64,000 nucleotides of DNA from Phytopythium helicoides (taxonomy: Eukaryota; Oomycota; Peronosporomycetes; Pythiales; Pythiaceae): the NCBI GenBank assembly GCA_024867545.1, contig JANFNE010000053.1, positions 248,001 through 312,000 of the forward strand, given 5' to 3'. This document shows positions 10,187 to 20,940 of this stretch, piece by piece. A model generated the notes under the pieces. It worked only from the letters and a program-made list of their open reading frames with translations, had not been told where the DNA came from and did no database searches. The position numbers and the translations under genes were made by a program. Position 1 is the first letter of the stretch. Each line of letters starts with the position of its first letter.

Positions 10187-11622
10187 TCAAAAACGGGTCC
10201 TGCACAGATTACTACCATGCTCTTCATACTCTTGCTTCGTGACGCGCCGCTGCTGAAAAGAATCTGTGTGTGCGAATGCTGCGCACCCTTGCCATGCCGC
10301 TAGAATGGGACTGTACCAAGCACATTAGACAGGGATAAGGAATAAAAAGCGCGCAGATGCATCGAACGTACTCTGATGGTGTGTGGATTGTGATCGAGTA
10401 TTCGTCTGGCACGAGTGGTCGGAGGTCTTGCTCGAGCCTCGCGCGAAACCCATGGAACTTAGTACTCCCACCAACGAGGAGGATATTGTCGAACAGAGCG
10501 CCATGCCAGAGCTCAGGGCAAGCATGCACTGCCTGCAGAATGGCCTCCGCGATTCCGGCTTGATTCATTCCGATGTCGGAGGGGCGGAATAGTACCTCGG
10601 GCACAGTGACCATTTCAACTCCCATGTCTAGTGTCTGAAGGTCGTCATCACCGTTGCTCGCGTCCCTTTCTTCCGCTGTGAGCTCCCGTCCGTCGAACGA
10701 ATTCACATAGTCGGGAAGGACCCAGCGCTTTCGCTGCGTCCGATCACCATGCAGCCGGTGCATGTCAGCACTGAAGTCTGTTGAGCAGAAGCAAAGCGCA
10801 TGCTTGAGACCATCGATGATGCGTGTATCATCCATAACATCAAACTGCCGAAAGGAAATCATCTCCTTGAGGTAGTTGGTCAACAGCTTTCCGCCCACGT
10901 TGATACGCTTGATGCCGGTGGAGAACGCTCGGCCATCGACAACGGGCACAATGTGCGTGAAGGAGAACCCGGCATCAACGACGAGCTGGCACGACGAGTT
11001 GGCAAAAAGCATCTCGGGAGATTCCGCGACAGGAGCAACAGCAGCAACAGGAGACGCCCGCTTGCGGCGTTTCTTGGTCGGGCTCTTGGTGGTTCCTGCT
11101 GCCTCCGCCTGCGTCCGACGGCAGTGCTCCGCGTACGAGAGCACACACATCTCCGGCCCTCCAACGCGCGCATAGGCTTGAAAGCCCAGCTCCTCGAACA
11201 CGACCTGGTCCATGCTCTCGTTCACCACCGACGGCGCGACGGGCGGCGCCGTCACCACCAGCGAATGCTCACTCGGCGCCGCATCCAGCAGCTTCGAGGA
11301 CAGTAGGTGCGCGTAGATCTCGCTCTCCACGTTCCAGTTCACGCAGTAGCCCCTGCAAAAAGCAGCAGAGCCCGTGAGCAACGCCTCCACCATCCACAAT
11401 CCGACGCCGCGCGCACCGCTCGATGGGCCGCACGAGGCTCAGCCGCGCGCGCCGCCGCTCCAGCGCCGCCAGCTCCTCACCGAGCACCAGCGCGCCCCCA
11501 GCGCCCGCCACGGCCCCAAAATTCGCCAGCAGCACGGGAGAAGCGCTGGCTGCGCTGCCCACGCGCTCCACCGACGCCTTGAGCGTCGCGCCGCCCGCGT
11601 CCAGCGCCACCACGCGCTCCAT
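10187..11622 (-). CDS. ARP6: Actin-related protein 6 (SWR1/SRCAP complex subunit)
   Basis: Three exons (11622-11417, 11352-10372, 10310-10187) with introns of 64 and 61 bp give 436 residues; animal ARP6 is about 396. The match to ARP6 is strong along the length: GYCVNWNVESE, FTHIVP, RINVGGKLLTN, FRPSDIGMNQAGI, NILLVGGSTKFHGFR, and a last exon reading DPILAAWQG then TKQEYEEHG. ARP6 is an actin-fold subunit of the SWR1/SRCAP remodeller, which exchanges H2A for H2A.Z. A Lys/Arg-rich insert near residues 157-170 (KSPTKKRRKR) is extra and looks like a nuclear signal. It is divergent with the chromodomain gene, 215 bp apart. Confidence 0.9.
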
Positions 11623-11837
11623 CCTCTCGGTCCTTTCTCGAGGTCGCCAAAAAGGCAACCACCGCGACCGTATCCGTAAATATATCATATTGTACGGTCA
11701 TAAAAAGGGTAAATGGACTGGAGAAGAGTATGTATTTGATATTAAAACGCTTTTGCGTCTTATATTTGTAATTTATAAAGGATACATTCGCAGTTTGTGG
11801 AGGTGGAGCGGGTGGGAAAGCGACTTGGGCGTCGAAG
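11623..11837. other. Bidirectional intergenic region with an AT-rich patch
   Basis: This 215-bp gap separates the divergent ARP6 and chromodomain genes. From about 11675 to 11790 it is sharply AT-rich, unlike the GC-rich exons on both sides. No clear Inr element was found. It may be the shared promoter or a small insertion. Confidence 0.45.
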
Positions 11838-13599
11838 ATGGCGGCGGAGGTGGCGCCGGCCGCCTCGACGCCGGGCGTCGACGCGTTGTGAGTGCTCTGC
11901 TCTCGTTGTGGTCCTGTGTGTGCGTTCGAGTGGCTGACGGCTCGGCGGGGCCAGCGTGTTGGTGTGGATGGAGCTGCTGGAGATCCAGCACCGCGCCACG
12001 CAGGCGGTGACAGCGCTGCGCACGCCCAAGAAACCCGAGCGGCTGCGCAAGTTCAAGAGCGCGCTGGAGCTACAGCAGCGTGTCAAGGCGTTGATGGCCG
12101 ACGCCAACGAGCTGCTGTACACGCACCTGCTGCCCACGCCGTCGACGGCCAAGGTGACGGAGAGACAGGCGGTCGGGAGCAAGGCGTCGAGCCAGCCGCA
12201 GACTCCAGCAGCCGAGGTTCGCAGCTGCTGTTGCTGCTGCACGTCCAAGCATGGAGCGGACTCGAGAGAGCAGGGGGCTGACAAGACGCGGAGTGGATCC
12301 AAGAAGAGCAGGTCGCGCGAGGAACGAGGAACTGACAGCGAGGACAGCGGGGCGGACCAGCTCTGCAGCGACGGAGATGAGGCGTTTGAACGCGCGTACC
12401 AGCAGAGCTTGAAGGATGTGAAGCTGCACCAGTCGCTGCTGGCAAACCGCCGGCGCTCAACGCGAGTGTTCGAGCGGAATAGAAGCACGGATTCGACGGG
12501 CTCACCGACGCCAGGAAAGCGCAGGAGGCAGCCGTCAACCCCAAGAGGGCGATCGCCAGCAGGAAGGGACGATGTATCTGTTGGTGGTACATCCACGGCA
12601 TCAACAACCCGCCAACAGTACCGGAAGTACAGCTCTGCGTCTCCTGCCCGTACTGATGATGCCCATGGGGCACGGAAGAGGAAGCGATCTCCAGCTGAGC
12701 GCCAGCCATCACCTGCTGGGCAAGACGATCCCTACGACGACCGCATTTCGAAGAGGAATGCTGCTAAACTGACTGTTGAAAAGGTGCTGGGCTCACGAAA
12801 GAACAGCTCGCAGAGAGAGTTCAAGATCAAGTGGGTCGAGCTAGTGAAACCATCGTGGATCACTCGTCGAAAGTGCCAACCCCAGGTTTTAAAAGCAATC
12901 GAAGAGTACGTCAGAGCTCAGGAGGAGGCAAATCAGAAGTCCAAGCCAAAGGGATCATCTCAAAGCAAAAGTGGAACGGACTCTGAAGACATGTACACTG
13001 TCGAGAAGCTCATTGGTGTTCGCAAGAAGCAGAACAAAGTGCAGTATCTTGTTCGATGGGACGGCTACGATTCAAGCGAGGACACATGGGAAGACGCGAG
13101 CGAGCTGCGCAAGTACGTGCCGGAGATTGTGGACGAGTATGAACTAGCAAATCGTCGAAGTGCAGCTTCTGCCACAGAGGAGACCAAGACCGGAGAGCGG
13201 GACGATCTGAGTGATGTTAGCCATGCCAAGAAAGTAGACGGCGTTGAAAGTGATGGCAATCGAAGCCAAGCACAACAAGATCGGGCCTTGGACGATAATA
13301 ACGACGAGGATGGTCCCATGGGTCACAGTGAAGACGATGATCAGCATTGTGACGTGCGTGAAGGGGCGGCAAAGCTTGTCGCGGGCGGAAGGTTCAGCAA
13401 GCCGCTGTTCGTGGTTAACAGCCAGCACGCAGACTCGAGTGACGGCGAGCATGCACACGGCGCTGTAGTTGAGGATGACGACGAAAATGGCGAGGTGAGC
13501 GATGATTTCAGCGGAGAAGTGAGGTTCGGTGTCAGTCGCTCGGATTCGGCAGCCGTATTGGAGAGCACCAAGGAGCTGCTACGCCGGGTACGCGAGTGA
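11838..13599 (+). CDS. Double-chromodomain nuclear protein
   Basis: Exon 1 (11838-11887) and exon 2 (11955-13599), joined over a 67-bp intron, give 564 residues beginning MAAEVAPAAS. Two chromodomain-like folds are seen. The first is at about residues 288-325 (LTVEKVLGSRKN, then FKIKWVEL). The second is a canonical chromodomain at about 363-410 (YTVEKLIGVRKK, YLVRWDGYDSSEDTWE), with the aromatic cage positions Tyr, Trp and Trp/Tyr in place. Between the N-terminus and the domains lies a Ser/Arg/Lys-rich linker with NLS-like clusters, and a run of five cysteines (RSCCCCC) that is odd. The C-terminus is acidic. By family it should bind methylated histone H3 tails, as HP1 does. The neighbour ARP6 is also a chromatin factor. 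Confidence 0.82.
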
Positions 13600-14066
13600 G
13601 TGAGCTGAAGTAGCCATGGATTTGGTATGAATGAGTTTGGTCTATCAAAGGAATTTGTTTCGGTCCCTCAGTTCTCGAGAGGGATTTCAAGCAAAAATTG
13701 CCGATTCCATGATGTGGACAACGGACTTGTGTTCAGTTTATTGGGTGTCAGCTAATTGTACCATCACGAGACGTTCATCAGTACAACGTGCGCTCCCTCC
13801 GACAACGACGGCTAGAGCATTCCATGATGAAGCTTGGTTTATCTCTATAGTCTCCAATTCGTAAGATGTACGTATGGGATCTGTTGAAGTGGTGTTATTG
13901 CACTCGCCTTCGGCTCGCGGGTATGGCCGTGGTAAGCCCGGCATCCTACGATAAAAGACGATGACTGGGAATGGAACCCAGTAGAAATGCAACAATGCCT
14001 GAGTATACAGTGCTATCTGCGGGCAACGCTGAGCGCACCTGCAGACACTTTGTGGCCCCTGATGTG
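13600..14066. other. Region 3' of the Fanzor gene with inverted repeats
   Basis: No gene is supported here. On the minus strand, directly 3' of the Fanzor stop codon, the DNA can fold. ACTGGG and CCCAGT (13970-13988) form a 6-bp stem, GCC-TTC-GGC near 13911 a 3-bp stem, and GCCG/CGGC near 13925-13945 a further stem. In bacterial TnpB loci the guide (omega) RNA overlaps this position, so this is the place to look for one. Nothing proves that it is transcribed. Confidence 0.3.
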
Positions 14067-15944
14067 TTAAGTTGGCGCTCGACAGAAAACGGTAGGTCTT
14101 GGTTGACCTCGGAGCATGTTGAGGAGAAGCATCAGCATGTTCTTCGAGGCGTTGACGTCGCGGTTCACAGTAGTACCAAAACAACCATTGGTTCGACAAT
14201 GGAGCACACTATAAACCTTGCACGTCCGCCATTCCTTGTCCGTGCTGTTCTTGACCTTGCAGAGTCGGAGACTGTACTGGTATTCTAGTTGCCGGTGGCA
14301 ACGTGAGTGAAGCTTGCTGGTGCGAAACTCATCAATTGGTTGCACACGACAGTAGTTTCTCAATGTGTGCTCGAGTCTTTTGACCGGCCCCGCGGGGCAC
14401 TTCTTGATGAGTCCAGAGTAATCGGTATTGCTCCAATCTCCAAATCCAACCACCGTTCGCCTGCCTGCTTGCTGGGTCAGTCTCCGGCAGAGTTCATGTA
14501 GCTTCTTCTGCGCAAAGATCTACCGTCCAAAACGCAGGTTACGGAATCCCTTCGTCCGTGAAAATCCTAGCAGGTTTTCCATACGTGGAATAACGTATCG
14601 TGTGTACGTTTCCAGCAGCTCGAGCGACGCGGTCTTCTTCGACGGCATCTGACGCTCGGCCGCCAAAATGTCGGGACGCCGCTCCTTCCAGCAAGCTATT
14701 TTCTGGTTGCTCTTGTGGTAGCGAGCATCCTCGTAGAACTCACGAGTAGAGCAGTGGATAGTCTCGCCGTCCTGGTTGGTTGCTACAAACAGATCTCGTC
14801 TGCCAGGATCTAGGCCCCACATGACATCGTAGTCTTCTTCCCGAAGTGGGCGGTCTGTCGCCGGATGGGTTTTCCGCATGACAATACTGACAGCCTTTCC
14901 GTCCGTCACGATCTCTCCTGCGAACTTCTTGTTGGCTGTTTCAAACTTCTCGATATTGAAGAGACTGTGCCACCATTCGTCTGCGACAGCATTCCAATCG
15001 TCACCTAGAGGAGGCACGCGAACACCAGCACGTAGAAGTAGGCTGCGGAGCGCCGTCTTGCACATCTTGAAGTGCGAGCACTTGAACCCATTCTTTGTCG
15101 GCAGGAGACTGAACGTGCGGACCTCTGGGATGTCTTGTCGATGCTGAAACCGGCGATTCCTCTCCTCAATGTCGGTCAGAATCATGTAGGTGAGAGGAAT
15201 CAATCTGTTAGCCTCGTCGGACAAGTAGCCGCTCTCGTTGCGCGGGATCTGCTCTCGCCAAGCCTGCACCTCGGTATCGTTGCCGTTCTAGACAGGGTCC
15301 AGGATGCTCTTGATCATGACGTAGGCCTCAGCACCGTTCATGTCATAGACCCGCTTGATGTGACGGTGGAAGCGACGGTAGAAGTTGCGTACGATCGCGT
15401 TCTTGGTGTTAGTGGCCATCATTTGGGCTGCGTTCTGCTGCCACCCAGCGGTAATCTGCCGGTTGCTTGCACGTCGAGCGTCTTCACCTCGCCAAGTGTT
15501 GTACAGCGTGACTGATTGCTGGAATGCAGGAGACCCGAGTGTGGAGTTGGTGTTGCAAACACACGATAGGCATCTGTAGAAGAAGACCTGGTTGAGTGGC
15601 TCCACTGCATCGTCCAGCTGACACATCCGCACGGCGTGGATGTTGGCGAGGACGTAAGCCTCCAGCACGGCCTGGTCCATATCCGCCAGCACGGACTCCC
15701 ACGGCAAAGTCATGGCCTCATCGCTCTAGTAAAACGCCTTGAGCGACGTCTTGACGCACACAAGCGAGGATTTGGCGTTAGCTGCGTCACGAGCTTCGAC
15801 TTCGGCTCGTCGCCTCTTTGACTGACTCTTGCGTGGTTCTGCACTGCGTTTCTTCCTTTTAGACCTAGCACCGCCTGACGTCGGACCAGCTGCACGTGTT
15901 GTCTTGGACCGACCTCGACGAGTTGCGGAAGCAGTTCTTCTCAT
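14067..15944 (-). pseudogene. Fanzor-type TnpB-like RNA-guided nuclease ORF with three in-frame TAG codons
   Basis: One frame of 626 codons runs from ATG 15944 to TAA 14067. It is broken only by TAG at 15726-15728, 15288-15290 and 14520-14522. The N-terminal 60 residues are very basic (NLS-like), as in eukaryotic Fanzors. The RuvC-I motif is WGLDPG with Asp at 14808-14810. GFGDWSN and IDEFRTSK follow, the latter offering a candidate acidic residue. Next comes a zinc-binding region (HSRC, then CRTNGC). The RuvC-III motif is NRDVNASKN with Asp at 14157-14159. This order is the TnpB/Fanzor C-terminal signature. Canonical zinc spacing is altered (His-x2-Cys and Cys-x4-Cys). It is either a recently inactivated gene or one read through TAG. 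An ATG at 16036 begins another NLS-like peptide in a shifted frame. Confidence 0.8.
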
Positions 15945-16319
15945 TGTGGATCTGCGTAGCCCTGCAGCATCTTGGACCTGCCTCGCCGGGGACCTGGATC
16001 GCCCTCCGTGCCCGATCGAGCGCGCTTATTTGCCATGGTGGCAAATTACACGGTGAGTATGGAGATCAGGGTCGGCAGCCGCTTTCGTTCGTTGCCGTTC
16101 GAGAGCGGTTGAGTGAGAGTTTATGTCGATCGTTGGGCTGAGAAGGGTGAATGTAGAAATGGAGGGTTTTGTGGCTGCATTGGCGAGAGATTGATTTCAA
16201 GGATATTCGTGAATGACTCGAAGGCAGATGCATAGTGCCGAGACTGCATTGTACCTAGATTTATGTCCATCGCTGATATCAACATGATTCGTTTTCCGTC
16301 TTCGCCGGAAAATATCCAT

Positions 16320-17000
16320 TGGACTTGGTAAGTCTCATCGATATTCTTGACGTGCACCAACTCCATCAAGAGAAGATGTGCACTGCCGAAGCTCACGACA
16401 TCAGCAACATCAACGTCATTTTCATCTCAATGATACGAGACCGAGACGCACGCCACATTCCCATTCTGTTGAGTCTCTCAGAAGAATTTGAGGAGCACAA
16501 CCGCGGGAATGTCCGCATAACCTTCAAAGTACTCGCGGCAGTGCTGCTGCGCAGCTGGTAAAGAATGACTCTGGACCACCACCTCAATAACCAAGTGGGG
16601 TGGCACGAAACGTTGACTGAAGCGAGAGCTAACGTTGAGTGTAGCATCGGGTTCACGCTTCTCTAAGAGTTAGCTCGCACGCTGGAATGTAAGGCGTCCA
16701 TTTCCGGAAACCAAGTATTCTTGTGGCGAGCTACTCGCAAAGTTGTATAGCCAGCCGTGTACCTTGTTGACTACCCTGCTGTGTGGCGCATACTCGACAT
16801 CAACAAGCTTAATGTCGACAAACTGGTAGTCACGCCTCCACCTGGCGATGATGCGGTAGCTGGTGAGGCTGACCTTGATTGTCTCCCAGATCCGCCTCGG
16901 CACGTTTTCGACGATAATGACTCGCATATCTTCTTCGCCGAGCACTCGCCGTCGATTGAGTTCCCGACTCGCAGACTCAATCTGGTTTTTGGTCAGTCGG
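16320..17000 (-). pseudogene. Uma2-like family, type 3 pseudogene, copy A
   Basis: Read on the minus strand, one frame shows the family hallmarks: NQIESASRELNRRRVLGEEDMRV at the start, then FVDIKLVDV, then HLVIEVVVQSHSLPAAQQHCREYF. It is interrupted by TAA after LTFQRAS (near 16670) and two TGA codons (16491-16493 and near 16430). Its C-terminal end is cut at about 16320, where unrelated DNA begins. Copies B and C share two of these stops, so the gene died before the duplication. Confidence 0.65.
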
Positions 17001-17050
17001 AAAACACTTGTAGATGTAATACAGAATGCATTGCTCGCGATGCTGCACTT

Positions 17051-17114
17051 TGCAAATGCAAATGCAAATGCAAATGCAAATGCAAATGCAAATGCAAATG
17101 CAAATGCAAATGCA
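17051..17114. repeat. TGCAAA hexamer microsatellite (about 10.7 copies)
   Basis: Uninterrupted TGCAAA repeats next to the type 3 pseudogene. The same locus has about 21.7 copies in unit B and 7.7 in unit C, while flanking DNA is nearly identical. It is therefore the fastest-changing part of the unit. Confidence 0.95.
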
Positions 17115-17280
17115 CTCCCCTTGAGGTACTAAAAGGAAATACTGGTGTATTACGAGATCTTACGCTAGTTTGATATGATCTCCTTGCTCATCGCGTGCTT
17201 GAGTCCAATACCTCAGCACGGTCGTTCCAGGAATGTAGGATACGCGGTTGCCGCAGCAAGCAACTCCAGCGAGCAAACAA

Positions 17281-18207
17281 CTACTTTGTGTACCTGAAAT
17301 GGCGCCAGTAATTGTTGAAGAGCTCAGCCAGATTCAGTATAAGTTGTGGAGCCCGACGGAAGGCCGCTCCCAAGAACAGGTCTTCCCGATGAATCTCAAT
17401 CGGCTTGTTGTTGGCGGATCCATGGAGGTCCCGAATCCGTTGGTTGCCTCCCCGGCGAGTTGGATCGATCTCCTCCAGCATGCTGACGTCCATCTTCGTC
17501 GAGGTGTGATCTGCCGTACCGAAGCTCACGACGTCGTCAATCATGACGTTATCATTCCTGCTCTCGTCTCGACGATAGAGAACGGCCACCGCTGCAGCTT
17601 TGCTTCTGTCGATCCTGTCGAAGCCAAGGAACATGAGCAGGAGCACGGTCCTGACTCCATTCTGTCCGATGAAATATTCGCGACATCGGCGCTGAGCTTC
17701 ACCCAACGTGCGAGGGCTATGCATCGTCACTTCCACCATAAAGCGAGGTTCAATCACTCCTCCTCTGATGTAGTGGATACCAGTATCTGAGATCCTTTTG
17801 ATGAGTCTTCCGTCGCCGTGTTGCCAATCAATGTCAAAACCCGCAACACCTAGAAATTGATGGCGAGAGCTCAATGAGTCCACGTAGTTTCCAAGGCGAT
17901 ACGCGATTCGTTGTACAACAACACTGTGCATCAAACTCTCAGTATCAAAGATCTCCACGTCAACGAACGCGCCGTCTGGAGAGTACGCGTAGTCGAGGCG
18001 AAGGCCAGAGATGTAGATGTCAGCAGCTTCCCAGTCTTCAACTGGAACCTTCTCTGCCATCGTGACGCGGACATCGAGCTCCCCAGCTTTTACTCGGCGC
18101 TCGAACTCTCGTCTCGCTTGTTCGACTTGTTCGTTGTTGATCGCTCCGATCATCGGGGTGTAGGTCGAAGCTGACATCGCCGAAGTGCTGAACCCGAGCG
18201 TGGTCAT
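17281..18207 (-). CDS. Uma2/PD-(D/E)XK-like protein, type 1, copy A
   Basis: A 308-residue protein from ATG 18207. The open frame extends upstream without an ATG, and the upstream part changes frame between copies, so translation from 18207 (or the next Met) is likely. Residues 15-60 (EQARREFERRVKAGELDVRV) start the family. Residues about 130-200 look like an Uma2-type restriction-endonuclease fold: an Asp strand (ISDTGIHY), then PRFMVEVTMHS with the Glu of an ExV motif, then the helix RRCREYF, and VRTVLLLMF. The catalytic Lys is not obvious, so activity is uncertain. No signal peptide or membrane segment. The type 2 paralogue lies 1.8 kb upstream on the same strand. Confidence 0.6.
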   Translation of the reverse strand: MTTLGFSTSAMSASTYTPMIGAINNEQVEQARREFERRVKAGELDVRVTMAEKVPVEDWEAADIYISGLRLDYAYSPDGAFVDVEIFDTESLMHSVVVQRIAYRLGNYVDSLSSRHQFLGVAGFDIDWQHGDGRLIKRISDTGIHYIRGGVIEPRFMVEVTMHSPRTLGEAQRRCREYFIGQNGVRTVLLLMFLGFDRIDRSKAAAVAVLYRRDESRNDNVMIDDVVSFGTADHTSTKMDVSMLEEIDPTRRGGNQRIRDLHGSANNKPIEIHREDLFLGAAFRRAPQLILNLAELFNNYWRHFRYTK

Positions 18208-20004
18208 TGGCGCTACAAGATCAGTCGAACAAGGCGCCGCTGCAACTGTCTCCACGTCACCCACGTCAGTTTGCGGGTCGGTCTTCTGCTGTTTTGAATG
18301 TGGAGACTCACTGCCAGCCACAGATGTGCCCGCTCGGAGCGGTGCTAGGAATGTCCCACGGGACGAGGATTCTCCGTCGCCTCTGCCAGCAACTTGCTCA
18401 TGGTGAAAATTGAAGCTTCAAGTTGTTGACTGGTCTGGTTTGTGTTGGTGGAAGCGAATTCGGATATGTTATGCCAATTGACTTGTCTGCTGCGTCGAGG
18501 TTGCTACACTCTCCATTGACTCGAACACTTCAACCTGGTGGAGGAAATGTAGCCACGCAGAGTTGTTGGTCACTGAGTTTGCGAGAAACCAGTAGAGCCC
18601 AACTGTCAAAGCGTTGCCTGGAAACCGGATATCGACCAATTTAGAAGTTCATCAATGCAAAGGAGGCCGTTGTGGTAGCTTTCTGACCAACATCGTGCTA
18701 TGCTTGCATCTGCGAGTCAATTGCACCACAGTTGTCGCCCATGACCCCATGATGGTCTAAATTCTTTGTTATCTTTCCCATCACAACCGTATAGATCTGT
18801 GAAGCTCACATAGCATGCTGCAGGAGGTGTTGAAGTGGCTCCTTGTCATTCGACACAACATGATAACAAGATCAGTCCAATACCATGAATAGGTCATCGG
18901 TCAGCATGCAAACTTCATGCCACCACCTCAAACCTCAAATAGAAAAACATTTGCGAGGTGTTTTGATGTCCAATCACTGCTGTGTGTTGAAGAGTTTTAA
19001 TGCTACAAGATTCCCGGCACAATACACTGCACGCACAGAGAGATAGCAGTCAGTACTCTTTCGACTTCATCGCTGGCAACTGGCATTGTTTGGACAATAA
19101 ATATTTGGTGCACGCGTACGAAGTGCAGGCGGCTCTGTAAAGGCGGCTCTGTAATTCGGCGAGAAGGTCTAGCATCCACGAAACAGACTGTACGTACACC
19201 ACACCCAATCATAGTGCTCTGGGTGTTCTTGGATAGTAAGTCACTTCGTTCTCAACATTGAATTTCTCTGAGCGGCGATGATGCTCGGAGTTGGTCGCCG
19301 ACATAGAATGTGTCTATGAAAAATGCATGTCGAAGCAACACCCCAACTAGATCTCCTTGAAAATTGCCTTCGCAGACGCAGCAAAAAAGAGCTGGTTGCG
19401 CTGACAGTAAATGATGCTGGATGAAAATGATGTTGCGATAGGTTCTACTGAACTTTTGAAGCAGTATATTTTGCTGTCATCACTTTGATCGCCATGCCGA
19501 CAGATTGATCATCAATTGGATGATATGGTTGGCTCCTCCTCGATTGACAGATTGATCAAGACACACCTCTTGCTACCAATCCACCTTATGCAAGTCAAAT
19601 TCGTCGCGCATCAGTGTTCAATTCAACACTCGACAACCTTACCGTCCATAGTCACTGTCGGTCAGGTTGCTCAACTGAGCAAGAGGGCCTCTGAATCTCC
19701 CGCCCAGTATTGCACGTGTGTGGGCAGGGTGCTGCGTTCAACCTCGAAGCCGGGCGACAGCCTTCCACCCTTTTTTTTTTTTTTTTTTGCTATCGTGACG
19801 ATAGGCTTTGAGTTGGACAGCTACCATCTCCACAAATCAGAAGGGGGCAAGTAAGTAAGTTTTCAACAGAATGCAAGTTCCCAGTGAGATATTTTTAACG
19901 CCTCTATGGTTAGAGGAAGGCGAGGGGAACTACAACGACGCTGACGAGGGTGAAGATGATGACGACGAAGACGATAACGATGGCGACGAAGACGGCGGCG
20001 ACGA
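18208..20004. other. Conserved 1.8-kb spacer between type 1 and type 2 genes
   Basis: No convincing gene is present. It holds the probable 5' leader of the type 1 gene (CTTCAATTTTCACC near 18405 on the minus strand, like the FPR half of oomycete promoters), an 18-T tract at 19771-19788 and an acidic-looking GAN/GAT-rich stretch at 19920-20025 that is the shadow of the type 2 3' end. The spacer is repeated in all units; a shortened form lies at 62.4-63.2 kb. Confidence 0.6.
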
Positions 20005-20940
20005 CTACGATGATGATGACAATGCAGGCAGCAGTGGCAGAGAGGTATTGGGATCTGCTGTGTCGATGCCGCCCATATAGGCCTGAAAAATTGAGAACAG
20101 CTCAATCACCAAGTCTTGACGCTCATTCATTGGAATCGTGTCTGGCGCGAGGATGTACAGATCCTCCGAAGCAATCCGAACTTGAGCGCCACCATTCGCA
20201 GCACCAGACAGATTGCGAATAGTCTCTCCACTATCACCTCGGTAACCCTCGTCAATCTCTTCAACGTCGCTCAAACTACTTCCGTGAAGATGCGAGCTGC
20301 CGAAGCTCACCACATCAGCGACCACAACGCGGTTTCCATCTCGACGATACAAGATGGCGACACCAGCTGCAGTTCTATGGTCTCGCATTTCAAAGAATCG
20401 GAGCAGGAGAACGTTTCGGAGCGCGGTCGTTGTTGCAAAATACTCCCGACACCTTCGTTGGGCTGCTGGGAGCGATTCGCTGCGAACAACAACTTCGACC
20501 ATCAAGTTTGGCACACCCATACCCCCAAAGAATTGGCGGTTCAGGGAGAGTCCTGCATCGGGATCTCGAGTCACTTCGGTTCCATTTGCACGTAGGAAAG
20601 TGAACTCTCCACTAGTTGCACGTAGAAACTGCTGCGGCGAATTCCTCGCGAAGTTAGCAATTTGCCGGATGATCTCACACACTGCTGCACCGTGTGGGTC
20701 ACCTACGACCTCTTCCAGCACAATGTCAACCAGTTGGTGATCTCCCTTGGATTCGACGGCGATCTTGCAGCCTGAGAAGCTGATGGAACTTCTCTCCCAG
20801 ACTCCTCTTGGCACGTCCTTCGCCACAACCACTCGGACATCTTCCTCTCCGAGTTCAACTCGACGCTCGAAATCTTTGCGCGCAGACTCGAGTTGGTTCC
20901 TGGTGAGTCGTCTGATGGGTTTATGAATCGATGTCCCAAG
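20005..20940 (-). CDS. Uma2/PD-(D/E)XK-like protein, type 2, copy A (start codon missing)
   Basis: The frame encodes about 310 residues homologous to the intact copy at 30058-31017: LGTSIHKPIRRLTRNQ, EEDVRVVVAKDVPRGVWERSS, DPDAGLSLNR (Asp), GVPNLMVEVVVRSES (Glu of ExV), AAQRRCREYF, and GVAILYRRDG. It ends in PALSSSS. No ATG exists in frame before residue about 170: the frame is open back to a TAG near 21035 but lacks Met. The first codons of the intact copy (MQL-SA-SLGTS) instead occur at 21186 in the opposite orientation, beyond a 13-bp inverted repeat. The gene is either decapitated by inversion or starts in an unseen exon. Confidence 0.55.
   Translation of the reverse strand, partial: LGTSIHKPIRRLTRNQLESARKDFERRVELGEEDVRVVVAKDVPRGVWERSSISFSGCKIAVESKGDHQLVDIVLEEVVGDPHGAAVCEIIRQIANFARNSPQQFLRATSGEFTFLRANGTEVTRDPDAGLSLNRQFFGGMGVPNLMVEVVVRSESLPAAQRRCREYFATTTALRNVLLLRFFEMRDHRTAAGVAILYRRDGNRVVVADVVSFGSSHLHGSSLSDVEEIDEGYRGDSGETIRNLSGAANGGAQVRIASEDLYILAPDTIPMNERQDLVIELFSIFQAYMGGIDTADPNTSLPLLPALSSSS

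Noticed and set aside
13970..13988. tRNA T-arm-like hairpin on the minus strand
   Set aside because: The stem and 7-base loop fit, but no acceptor, D or anticodon arm can be placed around it.
19871..20080. Acidic Asp/Glu-rich small protein repeated in each unit
   Set aside because: It is the reverse strand of the Ser-rich 3' end and low-complexity trailer of the type 2 gene; composition comes from TCG/TCA repeats.
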